64,000 nucleotides of DNA from Pseudoalteromonas distincta (lineage in GTDB: Bacteria > Pseudomonadota > Gammaproteobacteria > Enterobacterales > Alteromonadaceae): the NCBI RefSeq assembly GCF_000814675.1, contig NZ_JWIG01000021.1:1-64000 (forward strand). The letters are read 5' to 3'. A program made the translations under genes and the position numbers. Below are positions 20,585 to 29,901 of the stretch, one piece after another (within the stretch, counting starts at the first letter, position 1; each line of letters starts with the position of its first letter). The notes under the pieces were generated by a model. The model saw nothing but the letters and a program-made list of their open reading frames with translations. It had not been told where the DNA came from and did not search any database.

Positions 20585-21079
20585 TTAAGCAGCTTGCTCT
20601 TCTTTCTGTACACGTACTGCTTCAATTGTTTTACACAATTTGCCAGCAGACGCTTCTTTCATAGCACTCATTAAGCGTGCAACAGCTTCATCGTATGTAG
20701 GTAATGTAGCAAGCATTGCTGCATCAACAACATTTCCTTCAAAAGCGGCCGTTTTAAGCTCGAATTTCTCATTCTTTTTCGCGAAATCTGAAAAGATACG
20801 CGCAGCAGCACCTGGGTGCTCTGATGAGAAAGCGATTAAGCTTGGACCAACAAATGAATCAGAAAGACACTCAAAATCTGTTCCTTCAAGAGCACGTTTT
20901 GCTAAAGTGTTACGGACAACTTTCATCCAAACACCATTTGCACGAGCTTCTTTACGAAGGGCAGTGATTGCGCCAACTGTTACACCACGAGAATCTGCAA
21001 CAACTGCAGATAGAGCACCATTGGCTGCTTCGTTGACTTCAGCAACTATTGCTTTTTTGCCTTGAAGATTTAAAGCCAT
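20585..21079 (-). CDS. rplJ: 50S ribosomal protein L10
   Basis: Stalk base protein that anchors L7/L12 dimers and represses its own operon in E. coli. It has 164 residues with the family start [17 protein letters not shown] and the helical C-terminus (about 135-164) for L12 binding. A structured leader of over 200 nt precedes it. GGAGTAACACCC before the ATG supplies the ribosome site. Confidence 0.97.
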   Translation of the reverse strand: MALNLQGKKAIVAEVNEAANGALSAVVADSRGVTVGAITALRKEARANGVWMKVVRNTLAKRALEGTDFECLSDSFVGPSLIAFSSEHPGAAARIFSDFAKKNEKFELKTAAFEGNVVDAAMLATLPTYDEAVARLMSAMKEASAGKLCKTIEAVRVQKEEQAA

Positions 21080-21094
21080 GGGTGTTACTCCTGG

Positions 21095-21330
21095 TTTAAT
21101 GGGGGTACCGATTATCGGATTCCCCTGTTCTACTCTTCCCTACCAAACAAGGTAGAGATGCTTTTTACGGCGAGAGCCAGAAGGATTAGGAAAAATCTAT
21201 CTGGGGTCTACACCGTCTACGTAGGTGAATATTAAGGCCGAAGCCACCTACGGTCTTGGACGGAAGCCCAATTTATCGTTAACCCCAAAGGCTTAACGAA
21301 ATTATGGACTTCAACCCGAATTCTTTACTT
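21095..21330 (-). promoter_or_regulatory. L10 operon leader RNA (rplJL autoregulation)
   Basis: The 323-nt gap between rplA and rplJ has no gene but contains GC-richer, self-complementary segments on the minus strand, for example the CCGTAGGTGGC and CACCTACGTAGACGG pair around 21210-21260 and a GGGGAATCC/GGTACCCCC pair near 21100-21130. Position, length and structure match the L10 leader where the L10-L12 complex binds in enterobacteria. Exact boundaries are approximate. Confidence 0.6.
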
Positions 21331-21402
21331 TGCAAATTAATAAATTAATCAACAAAATGGCGCGAAATTATAGTACAAATTTCACGCCATGTAAACACTC
21401 AA

Positions 21403-22107
21403 TTAAGCAACAATAGTGCTTAAAGTGTTTTGGTCAACAGAAACACCTGCGCCCATTGTTGTAGAGATAGTTACTTTCTTCAAGTAAACACCTTTAGCTT
21501 GAGAAGGTTTAGCCTTCTTAAGCGCAACAATTAGAGCTTCAAGGTTTTGTTGTAACTGCTCTGCAGTGAAATCAACCTTACCAATAGTAGTATGGATGAT
21601 GCCATTTTTGTCATTACGGTAACGTACTTGACCTGCTTTAGCATTTTTAACTGCTTCTGCAACGTTAGGCGTTACAGTACCAGTTTTAGGGTTTGGCATT
21701 AGACCACGTGGGCCTAAGATTTGACCTAGTTGACCAACAACACGCATAGCGTCTGGTGATGCAACAACAACGTCAAAGTTCATCTCGCCTTTTTTAACTA
21801 GTTCAGCAAGATCTTCCATACCTACTAATTCAGCACCGGCTTCTTTTGCAGCTTCTGCATTAGCGCCTTGTGTGAATACAGCAACACGAACGTCACGACC
21901 AGTACCGTTAGGTAGTACAGTAGCACCACGAACGTTTTGATCAGATTTACGAGCATCGATACCAAGGTTAACGGCAACGTCAACACTTTCTACGAATTTA
22001 GCTGTCGCTAACTCTTTTAAAAGAGCAACTGCTTCATTGATTTCGTAATCTTTAGTTACTTCCACTTTTTCGCGGATAGTACGCATACGTTTAGTTAATT
22101 TAGCCAT
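21403..22107 (-). CDS. rplA: 50S ribosomal protein L1
   Basis: Mobile L1-stalk protein, 23S binding and repressor of rplKA translation in E. coli. 234 residues with the signature [20 protein letters not shown] (about 160-180) and [20 protein letters not shown] (about 125-144). It starts 3 nt after the rplK stop, implying coupling. Confidence 0.98.
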   Translation of the reverse strand: MAKLTKRMRTIREKVEVTKDYEINEAVALLKELATAKFVESVDVAVNLGIDARKSDQNVRGATVLPNGTGRDVRVAVFTQGANAEAAKEAGAELVGMEDLAELVKKGEMNFDVVVASPDAMRVVGQLGQILGPRGLMPNPKTGTVTPNVAEAVKNAKAGQVRYRNDKNGIIHTTIGKVDFTAEQLQQNLEALIVALKKAKPSQAKGVYLKKVTISTTMGAGVSVDQNTLSTIVA

Positions 22108-22110
22108 TTC

Positions 22111-22539
22111 TTAGTCCTCTACGTTCAAGCCCATCGCACGCGCAGAACCTGCGATAGTGCGAACCGCTGCGTCCATATCGGCAGCTGTAAGGTCAGTTCG
22201 TTTTGTCTCAACAATTTCTTCAAGTTGAGCACGAGTTACTGTGCCTACTTTATCAGTGTTAGGACGGCCTGAGCCTGACTTGATACCAGCAGCTTTCTTA
22301 AGTAAGTAAGCAGCAGGTGGCGTTTTCATGTCGAACGTAAATGAACGGTCACCGTAAACAGAGATCACTACAGGAACTGGAGCGCCTTTTTCGATAGACT
22401 CTGTACGTGCGTTAAACGCTTTACAGAATTCCATGATGTTTACACCGTGTTGACCTAGTGCAGGACCTACTGGAGGACTAGGATTAGCCATACCAGCGGC
22501 AACTTGTAGCTTGATTAGAGCTTCAACTTTTTTAGCCAT
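22111..22539 (-). CDS. rplK: 50S ribosomal protein L11
   Basis: GTPase-centre protein of 142 residues. The N-terminal domain has the proline-rich thiostrepton-site region ([21 protein letters not shown], first part at about 18-33) and the C-terminal 23S-binding domain has [12 protein letters not shown] terminator separates it from nusG, so it should have its own promoter within 22540-22663, but I could not pick a convincing one. Confidence 0.98.
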   Translation of the reverse strand: MAKKVEALIKLQVAAGMANPSPPVGPALGQHGVNIMEFCKAFNARTESIEKGAPVPVVISVYGDRSFTFDMKTPPAAYLLKKAAGIKSGSGRPNTDKVGTVTRAQLEEIVETKRTDLTAADMDAAVRTIAGSARAMGLNVED

Positions 22540-22663
22540 TATAAATACCTCATTTGGTGGGTCTCAGCCTTGTGCGCGCGAGGACGCGTACTCTAACGGC
22601 TTCCCAGTTTAAAAATTGGTTTCGTACTTTTTGCACAGTAAAAAATAAATTTTACCTTAATAC

Positions 22664-22702
22664 AAAAAGGCCGCTGATTATAAGTTAATCAGCGGCCTTT
22701 TT
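22664..22702 (-). terminator. Intrinsic terminator between nusG and rplK (bidirectional)
   Basis: Perfect stem AAAAAGGCCGCTGATTA / TAATCAGCGGCCTTTTT with a TAAGT loop, 51 nt after the nusG stop. It separates the secE-nusG and rplKAJL units, as in E. coli. Confidence 0.92.
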
Positions 22703-22753
22703 CAAGCTTCATGCCAAAATTTAAATAAAAATTAGCGAAGCTTTTTTAATCAA

Positions 22754-23317
22754 TTACTTATCTTGCTCAACTTGACCGAATTCAAGCTCAACTGGCGTAG
22801 AACGACCAAAAATAAGTACAGATACTTTTACGCGGCTCTTTTCATAGTCAACTTCTTCAACTACACCACTGAAATCTGCAAATGGACCATCTGTAACGCG
22901 TACAACTTCACCTGGTTCAAATAATGTAGCAGGTTTAGGTGCTTCAGCATTTTCTTGTAGGCGATTAAGAATGCGCTCAGCTTCTTTAGGGCTGATAGGA
23001 GCAGGACGATCAGACGTACCACCAATAAAGCCCATAACGCGTTCTGTGCTGTTCACTAAGTGCCAGCTTGCGTCATTCATATCCATTTGTACTAATACAT
23101 AACCTGGGAAGAATTTACGCTCAGATTTACGCTTTTGGCCAGCGCGCATCTCAACAACTTCTTCAGTTGGTACTAATATCTCACCAAAGCTCGATTCTAG
23201 ACCTTCGATTTTAATATGTTCAATTAACGTTTGAGCTACACGCTTTTCGTAACCAGAAAAGGCCTGTACTACATACCAACGTAACTTAATTTCTTTGTTC
23301 TCGTTCTCATCCGACAT
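22754..23317 (-). CDS. nusG: Transcription antitermination factor NusG
   Basis: 187 residues: NGN domain ([19 protein letters not shown] about 13-31, through FIGG) and C-terminal KOW domain ([20 protein letters not shown], about 131-150). It binds RNA polymerase beta' and Rho/S10. It starts 4 nt after the secE stop. Confidence 0.98.
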   Translation of the reverse strand: MSDENENKEIKLRWYVVQAFSGYEKRVAQTLIEHIKIEGLESSFGEILVPTEEVVEMRAGQKRKSERKFFPGYVLVQMDMNDASWHLVNSTERVMGFIGGTSDRPAPISPKEAERILNRLQENAEAPKPATLFEPGEVVRVTDGPFADFSGVVEEVDYEKSRVKVSVLIFGRSTPVELEFGQVEQDK

Positions 23318-23321
23318 GGGA

Positions 23322-23699
23322 TCAGATCTCCAATCCAGTTAAAAAGCCTACAGCGCGGAATAAAATGCCATCTAATCCCCAAAGGATAAGTGCCATAATC
23401 ACTGTTGCAACCATTACAATTAATGTCGTGTGGGTAGTTTCTTGGCGCGTTGGCCAAATAACTTTGCGTACTTCAATTCGAGCTTCTTTAGCGAAAGCAA
23501 GAAAGTTACGTCCCTTAAATGTTTGCGAGGCAATTGCTAATCCGGCCGCTATTGCAACAACAACGCCAATAGCACGTAGTAATACAGATTGATCTGCATA
23601 CATGTGATTACCAACAACTGCGCCTGCAAGTAGCGCGATTGCTACTAACCACTTTACTGACTCCATCGCACTTGATGGTGTTTCTACATTCGTGCTCAT
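23322..23699 (-). CDS. secE: Preprotein translocase subunit SecE
   Basis: Inner-membrane subunit of SecYEG, 125 residues with three membrane spans as in E. coli (about 16-34, 38-58 and 93-115) and the conserved cytoplasmic [17 protein letters not shown] motif (about 71-87). It lies downstream of tRNA-Trp and is coupled to nusG. Confidence 0.97.
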   Translation of the reverse strand: MSTNVETPSSAMESVKWLVAIALLAGAVVGNHMYADQSVLLRAIGVVVAIAAGLAIASQTFKGRNFLAFAKEARIEVRKVIWPTRQETTHTTLIVMVATVIMALILWGLDGILFRAVGFLTGLEI

Positions 23700-23831
23700 A
23701 ATATTATTACCTTAACTACAGACACAACAACCCTACACTACGGCAGGGTTAATCCATTAAAATCTAAACTTAAAAACAGACTTAACTTAAACCGGTTTTT
23801 AATCTCAGACTACTCAAATAACAAGTAAAAC

Positions 23832-23908
23832 TGGCAGGGGCGGAGAGATTCGAACTCCCAACCATCGGTTTTGGAGACCGCTGTTCTACCAATTGGAACT
23901 ACGCCCCT
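23832..23908 (-). tRNA. trpT: tRNA-Trp (anticodon CCA)
   Basis: The minus strand reads AGGGGCGTAGTTCCAATTGG, then the anticodon arm with loop CTCCAAA (anticodon CCA), T arm GGGAGTTCGAATCTCTC and encoded CCA end. It has one more D-loop base than E. coli tRNA-Trp. It precedes secE by 132 nt and is probably co-transcribed with secE-nusG; a weak AACCCT/AGGGTT hairpin sits between them at 23729-23750. Confidence 0.97.
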
Positions 23909-23917
23909 GCAAAGTGG

Positions 23918-23951
23918 ATGCCTATTATACTTACGCAAATCATTTACACAA
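23918..23951 (-). promoter_or_regulatory. Promoter of tRNA-Trp (and likely secE-nusG)
   Basis: Minus-strand -35 TTGTGT (23946-23951), 16-bp spacer, -10 TATAAT (23924-23929), with a predicted start about 8 nt before the mature tRNA 5' end. Confidence 0.65.
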
Positions 23952-24014
23952 GTCTAAAAGGTACCCACAATGCAAAATCGCTATAAACAATTAAGTACTT
24001 AAATAATAAAAGAC

Positions 24015-24866
24015 TTAATTCGCACCTTTAACAATCGGCACACCATTGTTTCCAACCGGTATATACACTGTTGTGTGGTTAGGTGACGATGCCATTTTTA
24101 TTTGTGCACTTATGGCTTCATGCTGAATATAATTAGCTGTTAGCGTTGCATTAATAATTTTTTGCGCCTGAGCAATACCTTTGGCTTCTTCTACCCTAAT
24201 TTCAGCGTCTTTTTTGGCAATCTCTTTTTGTGTTTCTTTTTCCGATAATAACTGCTGAGCTGCTAACTTTTTCTCAACTGCATTAGCAACAATATCAGGG
24301 TAATTGATGTTGCCTACTACAACACTTGCAAGCTTAAATGGCGTTGTAGTGAGGTAATTTTGCAAACGCAGAGTGACCTCTTTAGCTATTTTTTCACGAT
24401 TTGTTTTAAGTTCACCACTATCGTATTTTTGCACCGTGTCACGTACATATGTTCTAAATGTTTCACGTACAAAACGTTTATACCAATTTTCGGCACCGTA
24501 CTGCTCGACTACGGTTTTAACTGAGCCACTTTCAATAGCAATAACAGCATGAAAATCAAATTTAATACTTAAATCATCATTCGCTAAAATTCTAAATGTC
24601 TCGGTATATGTATTAGGTCGCATATCGATGTTTACCACTTCATTTCGCAGTAACGACATACCGTAATTAGATGGGCCCTTCATTGTTCCTTGATAACCAC
24701 CTTCACCAAATACACGCGGCTTTTCGAATACATAGCCTTCTTCACCTGCGGGTGTGCTTGGGTTAGTACATGCAGTTAATCCAAAACCAACGACTCCTAC
24801 AACCAATGCACCTTTAAATAGGTTATTAAACAATGTTTGTGTCCCGGAGTTTCTTGCTCTCATCAT
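24015..24866 (-). CDS. Band 7 / SPFH-domain lipoprotein (prohibitin-like)
   Basis: 283 residues. A charged N-terminus and hydrophobic stretch (about 14-31) end in the lipobox LTAC (Cys33), so a lipid-anchored, cell-surface or periplasm-facing protein is predicted. Residues about 75-190 form an SPFH/Band 7 domain (VVNIDMRPNTYTETF, DLSIKFDFHAVIAI, FRTYVRDTVQKY, FKLASVVVGNINYPD). A long alpha-helical segment follows (about 190-255; EKKLAAQQLLSEKETQKEIA, KKDAEIRVEEAKG). Band 7 proteins scaffold membrane complexes; the specific role is unknown. It lies 7 nt after deoC, with AAAGGAAAG as ribosome site, so the two are likely one transcript. Confidence 0.8.
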   Translation of the reverse strand: MMRARNSGTQTLFNNLFKGALVVGVVGFGLTACTNPSTPAGEEGYVFEKPRVFGEGGYQGTMKGPSNYGMSLLRNEVVNIDMRPNTYTETFRILANDDLSIKFDFHAVIAIESGSVKTVVEQYGAENWYKRFVRETFRTYVRDTVQKYDSGELKTNREKIAKEVTLRLQNYLTTTPFKLASVVVGNINYPDIVANAVEKKLAAQQLLSEKETQKEIAKKDAEIRVEEAKGIAQAQKIINATLTANYIQHEAISAQIKMASSPNHTTVYIPVGNNGVPIVKGAN

Positions 24867-24873
24867 CTTTCCT

Positions 24874-25620
24874 TTAATTACTTTTTAATATTGTATAAAC
24901 GTCACTTAACAAGCTTGAAGCACCAAACCTAAATGTATTTGCTTGCAAATAATCATCACCCATTATTGCGCGTGCTAGTGCTAAATAATCACTAGCATCG
25001 GCAACAGTTTTAACACCGCCGGCCGCTTTAAAGCCCACACGTTTGTTTGAGTTTTTAATGGCTGTTAGCATAATTTTTGTTGATTCAAGCGTGGCATTTA
25101 CAGCCACTTTACCCGTACTGGTTTTTACAAAATCAGCACCGCCTTCAATTGCAAGCTCCGTGGCTTGAGTAATAAGCGCGTCGGTTTTTAGCTCGCCGCT
25201 TTCTATTATTACTTTAAGTTGCGCGCGCGACCCACACGCTTTTTTACTTTCGCTTACATAGCTAAGTACAGTTTGAGCATCGCCCGCTATTAGTTTTTTA
25301 TAAGGAATAACCAAATCAATTTCGTCTGCGCCGCGCTCTATAGCAATGAGTGTTTCGTTAATTACATCACTCAGTGGAGCATCACCCGTTGGAAAGTTAG
25401 TGACTGTTGCGACTTTTACGTGGTTAAGCTCACGCGCTGCGAGTGCTATTTTTGCATCATCAACAAAATCGCTATAAATACATACTGCGGCAGGCGTACC
25501 TAAGGTAGGATTTATGCTATCAACAAGTGCTTGAATGCTTTTGGTGGTATCGCTGGTGTTTAAGCTTGTTAAATCCATCAGTGCGACTGCTAATGCGGCA
25601 TCTTTTTGGTGTTGTGTCAT
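24874..25620 (-). CDS. deoC: Deoxyribose-phosphate aldolase
   Basis: Cytosolic class I aldolase cleaving 2-deoxyribose 5-phosphate to glyceraldehyde 3-phosphate and acetaldehyde in deoxynucleoside catabolism. 248 residues (E. coli 259). The Schiff-base lysine K166 lies in GADFVKTSTGK, and the assisting lysine in VGFKAAGGVKT. Other deo genes (deoA, deoB, deoD) do not follow; a Band 7 lipoprotein gene does. Confidence 0.95.
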   Translation of the reverse strand: MTQHQKDAALAVALMDLTSLNTSDTTKSIQALVDSINPTLGTPAAVCIYSDFVDDAKIALAARELNHVKVATVTNFPTGDAPLSDVINETLIAIERGADEIDLVIPYKKLIAGDAQTVLSYVSESKKACGSRAQLKVIIESGELKTDALITQATELAIEGGADFVKTSTGKVAVNATLESTKIMLTAIKNSNKRVGFKAAGGVKTVADASDYLALARAIMGDDYLQANTFRFGASSLLSDVYTILKSN

Positions 25621-25640
25621 TAGAGCTCCGTTGCTTATGT

Positions 25641-25803
25641 AATACCAATTTTATTAAAAACATGATCATTTAGCGTATTAAATAACGCACTAACTAGGTT
25701 AAAAACTATTTATATAGAACAACTATGTATCATAATTTTAGCCTTGTTATTGAGCTATTTTCTCGTCGCTATAATAGATCACTAATTTAATGCAATTGGT
25801 ATA
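25641..25803. repeat. MITE-like palindromic-ended intergenic repeat, about 163 bp
   Basis: The ends are inverted: ATACCAATT (25642-25650) plus ATTAAA, against TTTAAT plus AATTGGTAT (25794-25802), 15 of 17 matches. The interior has no coding capacity. I recall elements ending in AATACCAATT as common in Alteromonadales genomes, though copy number cannot be judged from one window. It occupies most of the 449-bp gap between deoC and cysG. Confidence 0.65.
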
Positions 25804-25948
25804 AGTACAAAATTTGATATGCCTCCATATTAACAAATTAAACCAAACTCGCTATAGCTCATAACCAAACACTATAAGCTGGTTATTTTACTTGTAACTC
25901 GGCGCAATCCCTTGTTAACTAGCTCTTAGGCCTAAAAAGCCCACCTAT

Positions 25949-26026
25949 TATAACTTTTGGTTATATCAACTTGGTTTTAATTATTTTTTACTTATTGATA
26001 GCCGCTATATTCTGCTTATCAGAATA
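25949..26026 (+). promoter_or_regulatory. Candidate LysR-type (CysB-like) operators upstream of cysG
   Basis: Two dyads with the T-N11-A form of LysR-family sites: TATAACTTTTGGTTATA (25949-25965) and ATTCTGCTTATCAGAAT (26010-26026). A third, looser ATAACCA/TGGTTAT pair is at 25861-25886. CysB is the known LysR activator of sulfate genes, so a role is plausible. No -35/-10 pair could be assigned with confidence. Confidence 0.4.
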
Positions 26027-26069
26027 AAGCGTTTTCTTATATTTGAATTTGTTTAGGGGTCTTATTAAC

Positions 26070-27497
26070 GTGCAGTATTTACCTATCTTTACCAAACTCG
26101 ACAACAAACCAGTATTGGTTGTTGGCGGTGGAGAGGTCGCATTACGCAAATGTCGCGCGTTTTTAAAAGCGAGAGCAAGCGTTACTTTAGTAGCACCTTG
26201 GTTTTGCGACGAACTAAAAGAGCATGCACATAATAATGAAGTAACGCTTATTGATGCTTATTTTGATGAATCGCACCTTGATGGCAAAATGCTTGTTATT
26301 GCAGCAACCGACCGCGATGAAGTAAACAACAACGTATTTGAACTTGCCAATGCCCGCAATGTGTTTGTAAACGTGGTTGATGACCAGCCTAAATGTACGT
26401 TTATATTCCCATCCATTGTTGACCGTGACCCAATTACGATTGCTATATCAAGTGCTGGCACAGCGCCCGTACTTGCACGTCGCTTACGCGAAAAGCTCGA
26501 AACTCTTATTCCACATCATATTGGCCCACTTGCAACACTTGTCGGTGGCTTTAGAGACAAAGTAAAAAAACGCTTTAAGCATTTTTCAGACCGCCGCCAA
26601 TTTTGGGAAGGCGTGTTCGACTCATCTGTTGTGAGTAAAGTACAAACCGGCGATACCCAAGCCGCACAGCAGCAACTAGAGCAAATGCTAGATGCAAAAG
26701 CAGAACCTGAAGGCGAAGTATATGTAGTAGGTGCAGGTCCTGGCGATCCAGAGCTTTTAACACTTAAAGCACTGCAACTTATGCAACAAGCCGACGTCGT
26801 CGTTTATGACTTTTTAGTCTCTGACGAAATTATGGAACTAGTGCGCCGCGATGCTGACCTTATTTGTGTAGGCAAACGCTTAGGCGATCATAGTGTTGTT
26901 CAAGAAGATACCAACCAAATGCTGGTCGACCTTGCTAAACAAGGCAAAAAAGTGTGCCGCATTAAAGGTGGCGATCCGTTTATTTATGGCCGTGGTGGCG
27001 AAGAAGTACAAGTACTAGCTGCTAACAACGTAAATTATCAAATTGTACCAGGTATTACAGCCGCTGCAGGTTGTAGTGCGTATGCGGGTATTCCGCTTAC
27101 GCATCGTGACCATGCACAAGCCATTCAATTTGTAACTGGCCACTGTAAAAAAGACGGTCAAGAACTTGATTGGCAATCGCTGGCAAAAGCAAATCAAACG
27201 CTGGCTATTTACATGGGCGTAATTAAATCGCCGCACATACAAGGCGAGCTTTTAAAACATGGCCGCAAAGCCGACACCCCTGTTGCCATTATCGAAAACG
27301 GTACACGTAAAAATCAGCGTGTAGTAACAGGCCAATTAGGCGAACTTGCCGACTTAATTGAACGCAACAGCATTATATCGCCTGCGCTACTCATTATTGG
27401 TGAAGTAGCCGCCCTGCACTCGCAACTAGCGTGGTTTGGGAAAAACGAGCAAACAAGCAGCTTTGCACAGCCGCTAACAGATGTATCAAATACATAA
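26070..27497 (+). CDS. cysG: Siroheme synthase (trifunctional)
   Basis: 475 residues. The N-terminal half is precorrin-2 dehydrogenase/ferrochelatase (NAD motif VLVVGGGEVALRK about 15-27; TIAISSAGTAPV near 122-133). The C-terminal half is uroporphyrinogen III C-methyltransferase (VGAGPGDPELLT about 220-231; GGDPFIYGRGGEE about 300-312). It makes siroheme, the sulfite/nitrite reductase cofactor. The start chosen is GTG at 26070, since AGGGG lies ten bases upstream and MQYLPIF aligns with the family start; the TTG at 26043 has no site. It leads the cys operon, 49 nt before cysD. Confidence 0.95.
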   Translation: MQYLPIFTKLDNKPVLVVGGGEVALRKCRAFLKARASVTLVAPWFCDELKEHAHNNEVTLIDAYFDESHLDGKMLVIAATDRDEVNNNVFELANARNVFVNVVDDQPKCTFIFPSIVDRDPITIAISSAGTAPVLARRLREKLETLIPHHIGPLATLVGGFRDKVKKRFKHFSDRRQFWEGVFDSSVVSKVQTGDTQAAQQQLEQMLDAKAEPEGEVYVVGAGPGDPELLTLKALQLMQQADVVVYDFLVSDEIMELVRRDADLICVGKRLGDHSVVQEDTNQMLVDLAKQGKKVCRIKGGDPFIYGRGGEEVQVLAANNVNYQIVPGITAAAGCSAYAGIPLTHRDHAQAIQFVTGHCKKDGQELDWQSLAKANQTLAIYMGVIKSPHIQGELLKHGRKADTPVAIIENGTRKNQRVVTGQLGELADLIERNSIISPALLIIGEVAALHSQLAWFGKNEQTSSFAQPLTDVSNT

Positions 27498-27546
27498 CCG
27501 AATTTTAAATTTGTAACTTTTAATCATTTTAGTAGGACGACTAACA

Positions 27547-28446
27547 ATGGCTTTAACTCACCTTCAGCAACTTGAAGCTGAAAGTATCAAAATCATGCGC
27601 GAAGTCGCCGCTGAGTTTGAGAACCCAGTAATGCTTTACTCTATTGGTAAAGATTCGTCGGTACTTTTGCACTTAGCGCGTAAAGCATTTTACCCTGCAA
27701 AAATTCCGTTTCCGTTATTACACGTAGACACCAACTGGAAGTTTCGTGAAATGATTGAGTTTCGCGACCGTATAGCTAAAGAATACGGCTTTGACCTACT
27801 GGTACACAAAAATCCAGAAGGTATTGAAATGGGTGTAGGCCCGTTTACGCATGGCTCGGGTAAACATACCGACATAATGAAAACCCAAGGCTTAAAACAA
27901 GCGCTTGATAAATATGGCTTTGATGCTGCATTTGGTGGCGCACGCCGCGACGAAGAAAAGTCACGCGCAAAAGAGCGTGTTTATTCGTTCCGCGACAAAC
28001 ACCACCGTTGGGACCCTAAAAACCAACGCCCAGAGCTTTGGAATACCTACAACAGCCAAGTTAATCCGGGTGAGAGCATTCGTGTTTTCCCATTATCTAA
28101 CTGGACTGAGCTTGATATTTGGCAATACATTTACCAAGAAAACATCGAAATGGTGCCATTGTACCTAGCTAAAGATCGCCCAGTAGTTGAGCGCGACGGT
28201 ACTTTAATTATGGTTGACGATGAACGTATGCCTCTTAATGAAGGTGAAGTACCGCAAATGAAATCTGTACGTTTTCGTACATTAGGCTGCTACCCACTTA
28301 CCGGTGCAGTTGAGTCAACAGCCAGTACTTTAACCGAAATCATCGAAGAAATGCTGCTATCTACGTCATCTGAACGTGAAGGTCGTGTTATTGACCATGA
28401 TTCAGCCGGCTCAATGGAGAAGAAAAAACGTGAGGGGTATTTTTAA
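27547..28446 (+). CDS. cysD: Sulfate adenylyltransferase subunit 2
   Basis: Catalytic subunit of ATP sulfurylase, making APS from sulfate and ATP. 299 residues (E. coli 302), with the PP-loop SIGKDSS at 32-38 and the conserved [14 protein letters not shown] block. AGGA precedes the ATG. Its stop overlaps the cysN start by one base (TAATG), so subunits are translationally coupled. Confidence 0.97.
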   Translation: MALTHLQQLEAESIKIMREVAAEFENPVMLYSIGKDSSVLLHLARKAFYPAKIPFPLLHVDTNWKFREMIEFRDRIAKEYGFDLLVHKNPEGIEMGVGPFTHGSGKHTDIMKTQGLKQALDKYGFDAAFGGARRDEEKSRAKERVYSFRDKHHRWDPKNQRPELWNTYNSQVNPGESIRVFPLSNWTELDIWQYIYQENIEMVPLYLAKDRPVVERDGTLIMVDDERMPLNEGEVPQMKSVRFRTLGCYPLTGAVESTASTLTEIIEEMLLSTSSEREGRVIDHDSAGSMEKKKREGYF

Positions 28447-29870
28447 TGTCTAGCCAAAATAACGATACATTTAACGAAGTAAAAGAAATAGGCATAGACG
28501 CCTACCTAGCACGCCAACAAGACAAAAGCTTATTACGCATGCTTACTTGTGGCAGCGTAGATGACGGTAAATCAACATTGATTGGGCGCCTACTGCACGA
28601 CAGCCACCAAATTTATGAAGATCAGCTAGCAGCCCTTCATAAAGATAACGAAAAAGTAGGTAACGCAGGTGAAGATCTTGACCTTGCTTTATTAGTTGAT
28701 GGCCTACAAGCTGAGCGTGAACAAGGTATTACCATTGACGTAGCGTACCGTTACTTTTCAACGGCTAAGCGTAAATTTATTATTGCCGACACGCCTGGGC
28801 ACGAGCAATACACGCGCAACATGGTAACCGGTGTATCAACAAGCGATGTCGCCATTATTTTGGTTGATGCGCGTTACGGCGTACAAGTACAAACTAAGCG
28901 CCATAGCTTTATTTGTGACTCGCTGGGCATTAAACAGTTTGTTGTTGCCGTTAATAAAATGGATATCGTTGATTTTGACGAAACCGTGTATGAAAAAATT
29001 AAGGCTGATTACCTTAAATTTGCTGAGCAACTTAACGTATCAAACATTAAGTTTGTGCCTATGTCGGCGCTTAAAGGCGACAACGTAGTAACACGCTCTG
29101 CACATACACCGTATTACACCGACAAGCCGCTACTTGAATTACTAGAAGATTCGCCAGCAGCCGAAACAGATACAGGCTTTGAAGCGCGCCTACCGGTGCA
29201 ATATGTCGTGCGTCCTAACTTAAACTTCCGTGGTTTTCAGGGCACACTTACATCGGGCAAGATACACGTAGGCGATGCTATAAAAGTATTACCGTCGGGT
29301 AAAACATCAAGCATTAAAGAAATTGTTACCTTTGATGGCAACCTAGACAGCGCCGAAGCAGGCCAAGCAATTACCGTTACCCTAAATAACGAAATTGATA
29401 TTAGCCGAGGGGATGTAATCGTACCTGCAAATTCAACGGCCGCTGTTACTAACCAGCTGCAAGCTAAAATTGTGTGGATGCATGAATCGCCATTAGTATT
29501 AGGTAAAAGCTATAACCTAAAACTAGGCAGCAAAAACACCTCAACTATTGTTAAAAAGATTGACTACACAATTGATGTAAACACGCTTGAGCACGGCACT
29601 AGCGACTCATTACAGTTAAACGAAATTGCGATTGTAACGCTTGAACTAACCGAAACTATTTTGGCAGACGAGTACCACAGCAATCACGAAACAGGCTCGT
29701 TTATCCTAATCGATCGCTTATCAAACTTAACAGTTGCTGCCGGTATGATTGAGCAAGTACTGCAAAGCCAAACAAAGCAAAGTAACTTTAGCGAATTTGA
29801 AGTTGAATTTAACAGCTTAGTACGCAAGCACTTCCCGCATTGGCAAGCGCTTGATATTTCTAAGTTATAA
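28446..29870 (+). CDS. cysN: Sulfate adenylyltransferase subunit 1 (GTPase)
   Basis: GTPase subunit that drives ATP sulfurylase. 474 residues (E. coli 475): G1 GSVDDGKST at 36-44, G3 DTPGHE at 115-120, G4 NKMD at 170-173, with EF-Tu-like beta domains after. There is no fused APS kinase domain; cysC is separate downstream. Confidence 0.97.
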   Translation: MSSQNNDTFNEVKEIGIDAYLARQQDKSLLRMLTCGSVDDGKSTLIGRLLHDSHQIYEDQLAALHKDNEKVGNAGEDLDLALLVDGLQAEREQGITIDVAYRYFSTAKRKFIIADTPGHEQYTRNMVTGVSTSDVAIILVDARYGVQVQTKRHSFICDSLGIKQFVVAVNKMDIVDFDETVYEKIKADYLKFAEQLNVSNIKFVPMSALKGDNVVTRSAHTPYYTDKPLLELLEDSPAAETDTGFEARLPVQYVVRPNLNFRGFQGTLTSGKIHVGDAIKVLPSGKTSSIKEIVTFDGNLDSAEAGQAITVTLNNEIDISRGDVIVPANSTAAVTNQLQAKIVWMHESPLVLGKSYNLKLGSKNTSTIVKKIDYTIDVNTLEHGTSDSLQLNEIAIVTLELTETILADEYHSNHETGSFILIDRLSNLTVAAGMIEQVLQSQTKQSNFSEFEVEFNSLVRKHFPHWQALDISKL

Positions 29871-29901
29871 GTTAACTTTAGCCTGTTAGGAATTTAAAAG
29901 C

